The notes: generated by a model not told the origin, from the sequence alone. A DNA stretch of 64,000 bases from Chloroflexota bacterium (GCA_020161935.1 JAIUNI010000002.1:558001-622000), one strand, 5' to 3'. Counted from the stretch's first letter, positions 24,058 to 32,676 are shown. Translations and numbers: made by a program.

Positions 24058-24927
24058 TCACAGGTTGGGTACGGCGACACGATCTCCCCAAAACTCCAGC
24101 GTGTTCCAGTCGAAGCCTTCCAACCCCAGTTCGAGGAACAACTTCAACCCTGCCAGATCATCCCCGGTCAGGGTATAACGCAGGTCGCGCAGGTAGCGCC
24201 GGCAAACACCCGCCGGTAAACCCAACCGTCCGGCGTAGCCCTGCGCCAGTGTGTCACGTCCGGCTTCGGTCAGCCCCATCGCGGTCGAGGCGTAGAGCGC
24301 GTCGAAAACACCCGCGTCTTCGAGCGCCTGTGCCTTGTCCTTACGAGCCGCCCACACCGAGAAGGTGAAGGGTAAGCCCGTCATCTTCAGCCACTCGTCG
24401 CCGAGGTCGAAGATATATGGGCGGAGTTCCCCGCTGCCGGAAGCCGGTGTGAGTTTGCGGTGATGCACGCCTTCGACCAGCGCATCGTCGCCGATGACCA
24501 GCGCCCCATCGTGCGCCCCCAGCATATTGGGTAGGTGCTGCGGGGTCACGGTGAAGCACGGCTCGACATGGTAACGGTCGCGGCAGAGAATTTTGAGCAG
24601 GGCGACGCTGGTGGCGGAATGGTCGGTCAGCGCAATCGACTTGCCATCGAGTTCGCTCATATCCGCCGCCCACGAGAACAGCAGCACCGTTTTAACCGCG
24701 CCCAAACTGGCGATACTCAACCCCGGCAGCACGACGTATTCATCGGCGTGACGGGCGGTTTCGATGGCGGAAATCGGCGCGAGGTCGATCTCGCCCGCCT
24801 TGAGCATCCGGTTCATGAGCGAGGGTGCGCCGCGTTCGAAGTGTACGTCCACGCCTTCCAGCCGTTCGGCAAGGTCATAGTGGAAGGGCATCGTATTCAG
24901 GTAATCAATCAGTCCAATGTTGAGCAT
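24058..24927 (-). CDS. mqnA: Chorismate dehydratase (MqnA)
   Basis: A 289-residue protein of the MqnA/MqnD fold (periplasmic-binding-protein-like, but cytosolic). The N-terminus IGLIDYLNTMPFHYDL matches the MqnA start IGxxxYLNxxPL. Ser and acidic residues around EIDLAPISAIETAR form the substrate cleft. It makes 3-enolpyruvylbenzoate, the first step of the futalosine menaquinone route. It lies between mqnE and mqnC, with a Uma2 and a membrane-protein gene inserted. Confidence 0.85.
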   Translation of the reverse strand: MLNIGLIDYLNTMPFHYDLAERLEGVDVHFERGAPSLMNRMLKAGEIDLAPISAIETARHADEYVVLPGLSIASLGAVKTVLLFSWAADMSELDGKSIALTDHSATSVALLKILCRDRYHVEPCFTVTPQHLPNMLGAHDGALVIGDDALVEGVHHRKLTPASGSGELRPYIFDLGDEWLKMTGLPFTFSVWAARKDKAQALEDAGVFDALYASTAMGLTEAGRDTLAQGYAGRLGLPAGVCRRYLRDLRYTLTGDDLAGLKLFLELGLEGFDWNTLEFWGDRVAVPNL

Positions 24928-24999
24928 GTTTCACTCAGCTTTCTTTGGTAAACAATGCGATCAAAAAGTCAAAGAAAACTGTCTATTCTTTCGATCTAT

Positions 25000-25551
25000 T
25001 TAGTCACTAAACCACGTTTTCGGATCAATCGTTACGCCACCCAAAACAGCCGACGCAAATGGCTGCGCTGCCTCGTAAATACCCTGCTGCGTTAGGCGAC
25101 TGCCACTGAGGGTATAGACCTCAACGAACTTGGCTTCAGGGTTGACCATCCAGTATTCGCGGATACCGTACCTTTGATACGTCTGGAACTTATGCCCGCG
25201 ATCATTCACCTCGGTTGACGGTGAGAGAATTTCGACCACCAAGTCGGGTGCGCCGTACCAGTAACGACCATCCGCGCCCAGTACACAGTCGGTGTTACTC
25301 TCGCTTACCCAGAACAAATCCGGTTCGAAACTGTTACCGTCATCAAACTTGAGACCCGTCGGTGCGACACAAATTTCGCCGTTCTCCGATAAAAATTGGA
25401 GCGAGAGGATGATCTTGACGAGCGCTTTTTGATGTCTGAATAACGGCGGATTCACAACGATCTCTCCATCAATAAGTTCGACAATCTGGTTCGACTCTGG
25501 AAGCGCCGCATATTCAGCAAAAGTGGTTCGGGTTTTAACCGGATAGTCCAT
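25000..25551 (-). CDS. Uma2 family endonuclease-like protein (DUF820)
   Basis: A 183-residue PDDEXK-fold protein. It shows SFEPDLFWVSE, GAPDLVVEILSP and KFQTYQRYGIREYWMVNP in the same order as the other Uma2 copy at 7.7-8.3 kb, but the two are not close in sequence. GAGG lies 8 bases before the ATG. It starts 10 bases after the small membrane-protein gene and sits inside the mqn cluster. The role is unknown. Confidence 0.83.
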   Translation of the reverse strand: MDYPVKTRTTFAEYAALPESNQIVELIDGEIVVNPPLFRHQKALVKIILSLQFLSENGEICVAPTGLKFDDGNSFEPDLFWVSESNTDCVLGADGRYWYGAPDLVVEILSPSTEVNDRGHKFQTYQRYGIREYWMVNPEAKFVEVYTLSGSRLTQQGIYEAAQPFASAVLGGVTIDPKTWFSD

Positions 25552-25561
25552 AACCGTTACC

Positions 25562-25861
25562 TCACTGACTCAAGCCGACGGTGACGACCAGCCCGATCAT
25601 CAAGGCAACCATCGCCGCCATAAAGATGGAGGCGATCTGAATAGGGCGAATGATGAAAGCGCGCCAACTGTCACTTTCTTCCGACTCCATATTCGCCACC
25701 CAAATATTCTGCTCGCCGCGATTGATCGTCGCGCGTACCATTCGCCCCACGACCCGCCGCAGCCACGGGTCAACCACGCGCCAATAAAACGTCAGCCACA
25801 AGCCACCGAGAACTACGAAAGCCAATAAACCGATAATCAACGGGGAAACAGAAGCAAGCAT
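25562..25861 (-). CDS. Small two-span membrane protein
   Basis: A 99-residue protein with one membrane segment at about 5-27 (SPLIIGLLAFVVLGGLWLTF) and one at about 76-97, joined by a basic then acidic loop. Both ends probably face the same side of the membrane. GGAGG at 7 bases supports the ATG. It lies directly downstream of mqnE and 10 bases before the Uma2 gene. I recognise no family. Confidence 0.7.
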   Translation of the reverse strand: MLASVSPLIIGLLAFVVLGGLWLTFYWRVVDPWLRRVVGRMVRATINRGEQNIWVANMESEESDSWRAFIIRPIQIASIFMAAMVALMIGLVVTVGLSQ

Positions 25862-25947
25862 GTTTGAACCTCCGCAATCTTATCCCCTTTCCATCCAATC
25901 GAAAGGGGTTCTAAAGCCATGAAGTGGTTCGTATCGGCGGTAAAGGG

Positions 25948-27036
25948 CTAGGCGAACACTTCAAGTTCGTTGTAAACCGTGTCGCGTTCGACGGGGGTAT
26001 ACCCTGCCGAGCGGATAAACTGCATGAGCTGAGGGACGGTCATCGCCTGCTGCTTGGCTCCCGCATCCTGATAGATGTGTTCCTCGATGATCGTGCCGTC
26101 CATATCGTTCGCACCGAAGTTCAGCGCGACCTGTGCCAGAGCCGCCGTGAGCATGACCCAGTAGGCTTTGATGTTCGGAATGTTGTCCAGCATCAGGCGG
26201 CTGATCGCCAGCGTCTTGATGTCATCCACGCCGGTCGTCCACTGGCGGTTGAGCTTGCGACCGAGGTTGTTTTCTTCAGGGTGGAAGGCCAGCGAGATAA
26301 AGGTCTGGAAGCCGCCGGACTTGTCCTGCTGTTCGCGCAGGGCGACCATGTGGTGAACGCGGTGTTCGGGCTTCTCGATGTGACCGTAGAGCATCGTCGC
26401 GTTGGTCTTGAGGCCGAGGCGGTGAGCAGTGTCGTGAACAGCCAGCCACGTTTCCTGATTAGCCTTTTCGGGGCAAATCTTCCGGCGCACATCCCAATGG
26501 AAGATTTCCGCGCCGCCACCGGGCATACTGTCTAAACCGGCCTTCACCAGCTCTTTCAGCACTTCTTCGTGCGACATATTGGTCAGCTTGGCGAAGAAGT
26601 CGATTTCGACCGCCGTGAACGCCTTGAGGTGGATATGCGGAAATTCCTTCTTGAGGGTTTCCAGCACGTCGAGGTAATACTCGAAGCCGAGTTCAGGGTG
26701 CAAGCCGCCGACGATATGAAACTCGCGGACACCCGCTTGTACGGCTGCACGCACCTTATCCGGCAGTTGATTGGGCATAAAGGTATATGCACCGGCTTCT
26801 TTATCGCTGGTACGGGCGAACGAGCAGAAGTTGCAGTGGAAGGCGCAAACATTGGTCGGGTTGATATGGCGGTTCTTGTTGAAGTACACCTTGTCGCCGT
26901 GCATACGCTTCCGCACCACCTGCGCCAGCTTGCCGAGCTTGATAATATCGCGCTGCTCGAACAACCACACACCTTCGTCGTAGCTGATACGCTCGGCGGC
27001 GTGGACTTTATCGCTAATAGTATTCCAGTTGGTCAT
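25948..27036 (-). CDS. mqnE: Aminofutalosine synthase (MqnE), radical SAM
   Basis: A 362-residue radical SAM enzyme. The cluster motif CAFHCNFC is preceded by RHINPTNV, and EFHIVGGLHPELGFEYYLD and LPGGG-like SMPGGGAEIFHWDVR follow, as in MqnE. It joins 3-enolpyruvylbenzoate to the adenosyl radical, giving aminofutalosine. GAGGAG precedes the ATG. It heads the mqn-containing run of genes on this strand; mqnB and mqnD are not in the window. Confidence 0.88.
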   Translation of the reverse strand: MTNWNTISDKVHAAERISYDEGVWLFEQRDIIKLGKLAQVVRKRMHGDKVYFNKNRHINPTNVCAFHCNFCSFARTSDKEAGAYTFMPNQLPDKVRAAVQAGVREFHIVGGLHPELGFEYYLDVLETLKKEFPHIHLKAFTAVEIDFFAKLTNMSHEEVLKELVKAGLDSMPGGGAEIFHWDVRRKICPEKANQETWLAVHDTAHRLGLKTNATMLYGHIEKPEHRVHHMVALREQQDKSGGFQTFISLAFHPEENNLGRKLNRQWTTGVDDIKTLAISRLMLDNIPNIKAYWVMLTAALAQVALNFGANDMDGTIIEEHIYQDAGAKQQAMTVPQLMQFIRSAGYTPVERDTVYNELEVFA

Positions 27037-27406
27037 GTTGGGGTGTACTCCTCAAAACACACGGCGAGGTCTAAAAGGCGAACGATTGCGTTTAAATACG
27101 GATTACTATCCAGTACGTTTTAGTCTATCTCGATCTTACATCACAACATTCACAAAATTGTGAATGTTCTAAATTTCACGATTATTGTACAGCGATTTTA
27201 GGCCGCTGTAAAGCAGATTCAGCTACCTTTCATTTTACCGTATACGGATTGCTTGTATCCATACATGCTGGACTCAAGTCAAGTCAAAACTTAAAAGTTT
27301 GTAACAAACTTAATGGAGCGCAGGGATGACGAATTTCCTAACTCTTTTTCACACGCTTTAGGGGTATTATCTTAAGAAGAATTAAGTTGATCGGATAAGG
27401 TAAGGC
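27037..27406. other. Divergent intergenic region between mqnE and the FHA gene
   Basis: A 370-base gap between divergent genes. It contains one strong 22-base palindrome, listed separately, and A/T-rich sequence that should hold promoters in both directions. No clear -35/-10 pair stood out on either strand, and no open frame is credible. Confidence 0.5.
27146..27167. promoter_or_regulatory. Operator-like palindrome upstream of mqnE
   Basis: ACATTCACAA-AA-TTGTGAATGT is a perfect 10-bp inverted repeat with a 2-base centre, about 110 bases upstream of mqnE and 240 upstream of the FHA gene. Size and symmetry suit a dimeric repressor or CRP/FNR-type regulator. The cognate protein is unknown. Confidence 0.45.
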
Positions 27407-28054
27407 ATGACAACACAACTGCGCCCTCTGACAAGCTGCTCCCAATGCGGACAAGAGAATGTCGAAGGTTTCGCCAAATGCATGAAATGCGGACACGCAC
27501 CGTCGGCGGCTGCCACAGCAACAAATCCACAAGCGGCGCAAAACGTGGTTTATTCCGTTACCTTCCGTGTCGAGGGTGAAGAACTGCCCCTGACGATGGT
27601 ACCCGGTCAGCGTGCCATGATGGGGCGGCAAGCACCCTTCATGCTGCAACTGCCGGATGTCGATCTGACCGAGTTGAGCGCGGCTGAACATGGTATTTCG
27701 CGCGTTCATGCCGTTATTGACTGCACCCGCACCGGCTTGCACGTCACCGATCTCGACAGCCGTAACGGAACCTTCGTCAACGGCGAGAAAGTGCATCCTT
27801 ACAACGCGCATATTCTGCGGCATGGCGATACCATCCGCCTCGGCAGCCTGACGCTCGAAGTGACCGTGAAAGCTGAACGCAGCGCACCAGCGGAACCCGC
27901 GCCAGCACCCGCCTCGCGCAGCATTCCAGCGGAACTGCAACCAAAGGTCACGCGCTTGCTGACACTGGCAGCACAGGTCAACGGGAGCTTACTGAGTCCC
28001 GTACCGACTCAAATTGGCCCCAATATGTCGCCCACGATAAAGCCTGCGAGCTAA
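27407..28054 (+). CDS. Zinc-ribbon and FHA domain protein
   Basis: A 215-residue protein. An N-terminal zinc ribbon (CSQCGQENVEGFAKCMKCG, about 11-29) is followed by an FHA domain at about 45-155 with MMGRQ, GISRVHAVID and LDSRNGTFVNGEKV, the phosphothreonine-binding core. The C-terminal 50 residues are Ala/Pro-rich and probably disordered. FHA proteins read Ser/Thr kinase signals; no kinase is nearby. The last 77 bases overlap the antisense lipoprotein gene tail to tail. Confidence 0.85.
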   Translation: MTTQLRPLTSCSQCGQENVEGFAKCMKCGHAPSAAATATNPQAAQNVVYSVTFRVEGEELPLTMVPGQRAMMGRQAPFMLQLPDVDLTELSAAEHGISRVHAVIDCTRTGLHVTDLDSRNGTFVNGEKVHPYNAHILRHGDTIRLGSLTLEVTVKAERSAPAEPAPAPASRSIPAELQPKVTRLLTLAAQVNGSLLSPVPTQIGPNMSPTIKPAS

Positions 28055-28445
28055 ACACCGCCGTTACCGTTGTGCCATCCGCCAGCGTAAGCGGGTAAAG
28101 CTCATTACGCTGGCCTTCCACTTCAACCTCGGACAGTTCGACCTCACCCTCAATCAACCGAATCAGCGTTTTATCATCCGGCGCGACGAAGATGACGGAC
28201 TGTGGTGCTTGCGCTTCGCTGGTGATGACGCGCCAACCGTCCGGCACACGGGCTGTAAACGCTGCCCCTTCATACAGGCTGTTGCTGATGACTATCGCTG
28301 GGCCGGGGGTATCATCCAGATTGTCAGGGACGGCAGCGGGAATACAGCCACTAATAAACACACTAACCATCACCAGAATACAAAGACAAAAAAGCTTTGC
28401 GTCTCTGCGTCTTTGCGTCTTTGCGTTAAATGTCTTGTGGCTCAT
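27978..28445 (-). CDS. Putative lipoprotein
   Basis: A 155-residue protein with a lipoprotein signal: a basic N-region, a hydrophobic stretch FCLCILVMVSVF and lipobox ISGC near residue 34. The mature part has no family I recognise. Its start overlaps the stop of the upstream gene (ATGA), which supports the ATG at 28445. The basic N-region NAKTQRRRDAK is encoded by a tandem intergenic-type repeat (28392-28430). It overlaps the FHA gene antisense at its 3' end. Confidence 0.65.
   Translation of the reverse strand: MSHKTFNAKTQRRRDAKLFCLCILVMVSVFISGCIPAAVPDNLDDTPGPAIVISNSLYEGAAFTARVPDGWRVITSEAQAPQSVIFVAPDDKTLIRLIEGEVELSEVEVEGQRNELYPLTLADGTTVTAVFSSQALSWATYWGQFESVRDSVSSR
28392..28430 (-). repeat. 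ACGCAAAG-type tandem repeat within a lipoprotein signal sequence
   Basis: On the minus strand, AACGCAAAGACGCAAAGACG continues with a further degenerate copy (CAGAGACGCAAAG). This is a well-known intergenic repeat in many bacteria. Here it is translated as the basic N-region of a lipoprotein. Confidence 0.8.
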
Positions 28446-28942
28446 GGCATCCGGTTGGGGGTGTCTGGGTTGGTTGCCATGCCGCGGGAGGCCGCGTCAC
28501 CGCACCAAATGAACCCTGCCCAGCGGTCGATGCGCCATTCGCCATCGGCATCCTGTAGGACGTGGAAGTAGCTGCACACGCCGCTGCCGCCTGTTCCCTG
28601 TTCATAAGTGGAAATGACTTCAATGTCCCACGCCGCGCCATCGGGTGTGGAACGGCGGAAGATGGCGTTAATGAGCTTGCCCCATTCCGGCGGCGGGTAA
28701 CTCTGCACGCAGCCGGAGGGTACGCCACCCGCGCAGCGTTCAGCAACGGCCTGCTGCAAGTCCGCTGTGAGCAGCGGCATGGCTACCGCGTCGTCACCCT
28801 GTCCGGCGGCGTTGGCGAACTTCGCCGCTACATCGAAGGCGGGGTTGGTCTGCGGTGGAATGAGCGCCACCGCGACGAGCACCAGAACCCCTACTAAAAC
28901 GACACTTCCGATCCCGATCACATAAGCCGGTTTCAACTGCAC
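28442..28942 (-). CDS. Membrane-anchored extracytoplasmic protein of unknown function
   Basis: A 166-residue protein with one N-terminal membrane segment (about 8-28, IGIGSVVLVGVLVLVAVALI) and an outside domain. That domain begins NPAFDVAAKFANAAGQGDDA and resembles NTF2-like or DUF4878-type lipoprotein domains, with four Cys that could pair. The stop overlaps the start of the lipoprotein gene, so the two are translationally coupled and probably act together at the cell surface. The fold is inferred. Confidence 0.65.
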   Translation of the reverse strand: MQLKPAYVIGIGSVVLVGVLVLVAVALIPPQTNPAFDVAAKFANAAGQGDDAVAMPLLTADLQQAVAERCAGGVPSGCVQSYPPPEWGKLINAIFRRSTPDGAAWDIEVISTYEQGTGGSGVCSYFHVLQDADGEWRIDRWAGFIWCGDAASRGMATNPDTPNRMP

Positions 28943-28981
28943 ACCTATCCTACGTTCCTGCTGCTTAAACCCCCACCCTAG

Positions 28982-29005
28982 CCCTCCCCCGTAAACAAGG
29001 GAGGG
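28982..29005. repeat. CCCTCCC-type palindrome, copy 2
   Basis: CCCTCCC (28982-28988) pairs with GGGAGGG (28999-29005) after the leader CCCCCACCCTAG. It lies between two minus-strand genes. It belongs to the family at 12170 and 32647. Confidence 0.7.
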
Positions 29006-29033
29006 GAATGGAGGTGTCTAAAAGTTAGATCAA

Positions 29034-29870
29034 CTACCGATTATACTGTTCGCCAGCCTCAACCGGAAAGCGGAGAACATTTTCCGGCGGCGGGAAGGGA
29101 CACATGGCGTACTCGGAAAAGGCGCAGGGCGGATGATAAGCCTTGTTGAAGTCGAGGTCAATTGTGCCGTCAGCGAGAATAGGGGCATACAAGAAGCGAC
29201 CCGCGCCATACGTCAGCTTGCCGCTGGTGGCATCCTTGAAGATGAACCACAGGCGCTTACCAGTCGTTTCGAAGGCTTCGAGGCGGCGGGTTTCGCCGAG
29301 CAGGTCAAATTCCACATAGCCAACATTTTGCTGTTTGCTGATCGTACCCTTAGATGTTTCGACCTCAACGACACGCTTGGCAGCATGGGGGGTAAAGGTC
29401 GCTTGAACACGGTGGTCGGACTTGACCGGGAACCACTTGCGCCCCTTAAAGTTGGCGCGGGTGGCGCTGTTCGCATCGCGGATACGGGCGTAATATTCGC
29501 CTTCGCGCTCGATGGCGAAGAACGTAACACTGCCAAAGTTGACCAGCGGCAGTTCGCCGTCATACTGCCCTTTGTTCAGTGTGTAGGTTTCACCGATGCC
29601 AGCATCCTTGCCGTCGATCTTGACCCCTTCGGCGGTGACGCGCATCGTGACGAGCTTATCCTGCACGGTGATGATGCCGATTTGAGGGGGGACGCTGGCA
29701 GGAAGCGGAACATTACTGTTTTCGGCGCTGCCGACGGTGTTTACGCCGATGTTCAAGCGTTCCAAACCGATGAGTGCCAACCAGCTATCCGGCGCACGCA
29801 GTTCGGTTTCAACCTGCTGCTGCCAATCGTGAATTTCTTGTTCGTAGGCAGTGATGGTATTAATCGTCAA
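29034..29870 (-). CDS. DUF1684 domain-containing protein
   Basis: A 278-residue cytosolic protein with the DUF1684 layout: an N-terminal WLALIGLERLNIGVNTVGS block, a central RANFKGRKWFPVKSDHRVQA, and the hallmark C-terminus KAYHPPCAFSEYAMCPFPPP followed by ENVLRFPVEAGE. The function is unknown. The start is a TTG at 29870, chosen because AAGGAG lies 7 bases upstream and the next ATG would remove 75 conserved residues. Confidence 0.83.
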   Translation of the reverse strand: MTINTITAYEQEIHDWQQQVETELRAPDSWLALIGLERLNIGVNTVGSAENSNVPLPASVPPQIGIITVQDKLVTMRVTAEGVKIDGKDAGIGETYTLNKGQYDGELPLVNFGSVTFFAIEREGEYYARIRDANSATRANFKGRKWFPVKSDHRVQATFTPHAAKRVVEVETSKGTISKQQNVGYVEFDLLGETRRLEAFETTGKRLWFIFKDATSGKLTYGAGRFLYAPILADGTIDLDFNKAYHPPCAFSEYAMCPFPPPENVLRFPVEAGEQYNR

Positions 29871-30006
29871 TCGTATACTCCTTCATTTGCGACGTTATGC
29901 TCAAGTATTTATATTCAGTCTATAAATAAAGTTGTCTTGTTTCAAAAAGTTGAACACGCATCTTTGACGCATTCAACCTCTCGTATTTTTACGTGTCATT
30001 CACCCT

Positions 30007-30831
30007 TTAATTCGATTTTGTTTTATCCCGCGCGTCCCGCAGGGCATCGCGCATCTTGGCGCTTTCCTGCACATTATTAACAGCGATCATACCATGCCAG
30101 CCGGGGGTATTCATATATTCCACGCAGACCACGCCGCCATATCCAGCCGCCTGTATATCCTTCACCACCAGCGGCACGTCGATGCGCCCACGCTCGAACG
30201 GAGTTTGCAACTGCGCCCGTGCCGCCTGACGTATCTGAATATGGCGGGATTGCGGCAGGAGTTTGATGATCTCCTCGTGAAAAATGTCCTGACACACCAT
30301 TTGCGCCCAATCGAGGGTCAGCCACAACCCCGGCACGTCCTTCATCAGCTTCATGGCGACTTCGGGCGTTTGCGCCATCGAGTCCATATGCGGCTCGATG
30401 CTGACCTGCAAACCGGCTTCCTTGCCCCACTTGACCATATCGCGCAGCGCGGCGGTCACGCAGTCAATCGCTTCCACGTCCTCGGCGGGATGCACCAACC
30501 CCGGTGACACGGTAATGCCCGGTGTGCCGAGCGCCACAGCGAAGGGCAGCAGCGCCTTGAATTGATCGAGTTCTTTTTGGCGGCGGTCTTCGTCCGGCAG
30601 AGAGATACGCGGGAGCATGAGGTACAAGTCGCTGACTTTGAGGTTAAAGAGGTCAAGGTCGGCGCGGATGTCCGCTGCTTCTTTACGCGGATTTTCGGCG
30701 GCGCGGGTGGTGTTCAGGTTTGAGCCGCTGCCAATATCGACGTAGCGGAAGCCCAAGCGGGCAATCGTCCCCAGCGCTTCGGGCAGGGTAAGGTCGGTGA
30801 ACGCCCATGTGTGGCAGCTAAATTCGAGCAT
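30007..30831 (-). CDS. Sugar phosphate isomerase/epimerase (AP-endonuclease-2-like TIM barrel)
   Basis: A 274-residue TIM barrel of the xylose-isomerase-like superfamily. It carries LGFRYVDIGSG, a metal-site EPHMDS, LTLDWAQM with the second acidic ligand, and a late glutamate in VCVEYMNTPGW. It probably isomerises or epimerises a sugar, sugar acid or polyol. It starts 8 bases after the DUF4268 gene stop on the same strand. The substrate is unknown. Confidence 0.8.
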   Translation of the reverse strand: MLEFSCHTWAFTDLTLPEALGTIARLGFRYVDIGSGSNLNTTRAAENPRKEAADIRADLDLFNLKVSDLYLMLPRISLPDEDRRQKELDQFKALLPFAVALGTPGITVSPGLVHPAEDVEAIDCVTAALRDMVKWGKEAGLQVSIEPHMDSMAQTPEVAMKLMKDVPGLWLTLDWAQMVCQDIFHEEIIKLLPQSRHIQIRQAARAQLQTPFERGRIDVPLVVKDIQAAGYGGVVCVEYMNTPGWHGMIAVNNVQESAKMRDALRDARDKTKSN

Positions 30832-30839
30832 GAGTGAAC

Positions 30840-31775
30840 CTATATTTGCAATTTACCAATTAGCGGTCGGAGGGCGTTATCAAACTTAATCATTGCCTCG
30901 ATCAGAATCTCTTGAAGTTGAGGCCAAGTTTCCGGTTCGTTTAAACTTCCACGTCCCGTCAAAATCCATTTAATTCGACTAGCCCGCTTATCATCTAGTC
31001 GACTCCAATCTAAAGCACTACCAAATTCGGTTTCTATTTTTTCTTTTTGTGAATAGAGAGTATCAAATACTGCTTTGTTCTTTTCGTAATCGCCAACATC
31101 AATATAAAGATCAATTCCCGCACCATTTTTAAGAATGAGATAGTTATAGCCTATCCCTGATTTACCTGATCCGGTACTCAACCAATGATCCATACTAGGC
31201 GATTTTCCAGAGTACAATTTGGTCTTACTTTTGCTTTTCTCTAATAGCTGTGTCCAAAACTCTTTACGGTTATAGTGGCGATCTGCTAATTCTTTCTTCG
31301 TTTCACCAATTTCACGTATTTGCTCATCAGGTGCGGCTAGTACGGTAAATAAGGGTGCATAGGGTGAATTGTCTATTCTTACTGCTTCGATACGTACCAG
31401 ATAAAAAGAATAATCGGCACTTGTAGACTCGTTGAGCCAATCAATAACCCTTTGGTGTTCTGGTCTTATATCTGGGGTAACCCAAATCGCAGTTTTAGCC
31501 TCTAGATTAACCATATAGGTCATCAGTTTCCCTAGATGGTCATGATCACTGCGTTCTAGTTGGTTTTCAACAATAACATAACTGCCGTTTTCGTCTTCGC
31601 AAAAAAGATCAACATTAAAAGAACCAACAGATTTTTCGCGTTCAAGTACGGTAAGTTCACGCCCAATTCGTGATGAAAGAGCATCAATATTGGTTTCTAA
31701 CCATACAGTGAAAGCATGTGCTTCATGCCGAAATGCTTCACGTATAGGAACAACTTCTAATTTGCTAACGTTCAT
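30840..31775 (-). CDS. DUF4268 domain protein with a PDDEXK-like N-terminal domain
   Basis: A 311-residue protein. The N-terminal half contains VGSFNVDLFCEDENGSYVIV followed by ENQLERSDHDHLGKLMTYM, a D...E-x-Q pattern of restriction-nuclease-like folds. The C-terminal half is DUF4268, with NRKEFWTQLLEKS and IGYNYLILKNGAGIDLYIDV. Such proteins are found in accessory regions and are suspected nucleases. The ATG at 31775 is chosen because GAGG precedes it. The gene looks AT-richer than its neighbours. Confidence 0.75.
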   Translation of the reverse strand: MNVSKLEVVPIREAFRHEAHAFTVWLETNIDALSSRIGRELTVLEREKSVGSFNVDLFCEDENGSYVIVENQLERSDHDHLGKLMTYMVNLEAKTAIWVTPDIRPEHQRVIDWLNESTSADYSFYLVRIEAVRIDNSPYAPLFTVLAAPDEQIREIGETKKELADRHYNRKEFWTQLLEKSKSKTKLYSGKSPSMDHWLSTGSGKSGIGYNYLILKNGAGIDLYIDVGDYEKNKAVFDTLYSQKEKIETEFGSALDWSRLDDKRASRIKWILTGRGSLNEPETWPQLQEILIEAMIKFDNALRPLIGKLQI

Positions 31776-31837
31776 AAGTAACCTCACTATTGGCAATATA
31801 TTTAAAGATCATATCACCAATAATGAGCCTATTGAAT

Positions 31838-32611
31838 TTACGGATACAAGTACGGATGCTCTGGCTGCTCGATTTGTTCGATGGTTGTGGCTTGCAGCAC
31901 CGGCCAATCGTCACCACGGAAGGTATCCATTTTCAGCGTGCCTTTGATCGACACCCACGTATCGGTCGGGAAGCTGGCGGCGTTCGCGGCATCCACCGGC
32001 AGACCGATGGCAGACGCATCCGCCACGCAGCAGCTCACCGTGAAACGCGCCACCATGAATTGGTCATCGGGGAAGGTCGCCTCGCGGTAAACGAACCCGA
32101 CCACGTTGGCCTCTTTGCCGTTGAAGCTGGTGATGTCGTCCGAGGCGTTGAAGGCGCGCAGCCAATCCAGCACATTCCACTTCAGGGGGTCGGTGGTGAA
32201 GGTGGTGGCGTTGGTGACCGAAGCCGCCGTTAGGCTGACGCTGCCCTGCGCGGCTGCCGAACCCAACGGGCGCGACGGCACAAAGATACCGAGCAGCAGC
32301 GGGATGGTGACGATGGCGATAACAGGCCAAGTGATGGGCGCGTGGCTGCGGTCGAGCCGCATGGCAGCCTCTTTATTCCGCAGCAGGTCAATGGTGTTCG
32401 CCGCGCCCAGCAGCAGGAACAACGCCGCCGCGACATATGAGAGCCACGCAAAGCGCTCGTTGATGTAATTGGTCAGGTTGCCGCTGGTGATGCTGTAGAT
32501 GAAGAACACACCCAAGCCGAGCAGCAGGACTGACTTTGCCCAGCCGACCAACGCCTCGCGCTGGAGGTTGCGCGGCGCGACATAATTATCAAAGAGTTCC
32601 AGATTCGCCAT
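31838..32611 (-). CDS. TIGR03943 family membrane protein, permease accessory subunit
   Basis: A 257-residue protein with three hydrophobic segments in the first 115 residues and a C-terminal outside domain bearing MVARFTVSCCVADASAIGLP, the CC-A motif of TIGR03943 (YcgQ-like) proteins. These partner a UPF0718 permease, present here two genes upstream, and in Bacillus the pair is zinc-regulated. It is likely to act in metal handling or thiol export; the substrate is inferred only. GAGG at 10 bases supports the ATG. Confidence 0.83.
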   Translation of the reverse strand: MANLELFDNYVAPRNLQREALVGWAKSVLLLGLGVFFIYSITSGNLTNYINERFAWLSYVAAALFLLLGAANTIDLLRNKEAAMRLDRSHAPITWPVIAIVTIPLLLGIFVPSRPLGSAAAQGSVSLTAASVTNATTFTTDPLKWNVLDWLRAFNASDDITSFNGKEANVVGFVYREATFPDDQFMVARFTVSCCVADASAIGLPVDAANAASFPTDTWVSIKGTLKMDTFRGDDWPVLQATTIEQIEQPEHPYLYP

Positions 32612-32646
32612 TGGTTGCTGACCTCAATATTGACCCCTCATCCCAA

Positions 32647-32676
32647 CCCTTCTCCACCGCAAGCAAGGGAGAAGGG
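32647..32676. repeat. CCCTTCTCC-type palindrome, copy 3
   Basis: CCCTTCTCC (32647-32655) pairs with GGAGAAGGG (32668-32676), preceded by CCCCTCATCCCAA. It sits between two genes of the permease operon and could stabilise or attenuate the transcript. Confidence 0.75.

Noticed and set aside
25924..27123. Plus-strand frames of 203 and 184 residues
   Set aside because: Both are antisense to mqnE and have no recognisable domain or ribosome-binding site.
29133..30080. A 315-residue plus-strand frame
   Set aside because: It is the mirror of DUF1684 and runs into the next gene; no motif supports it.
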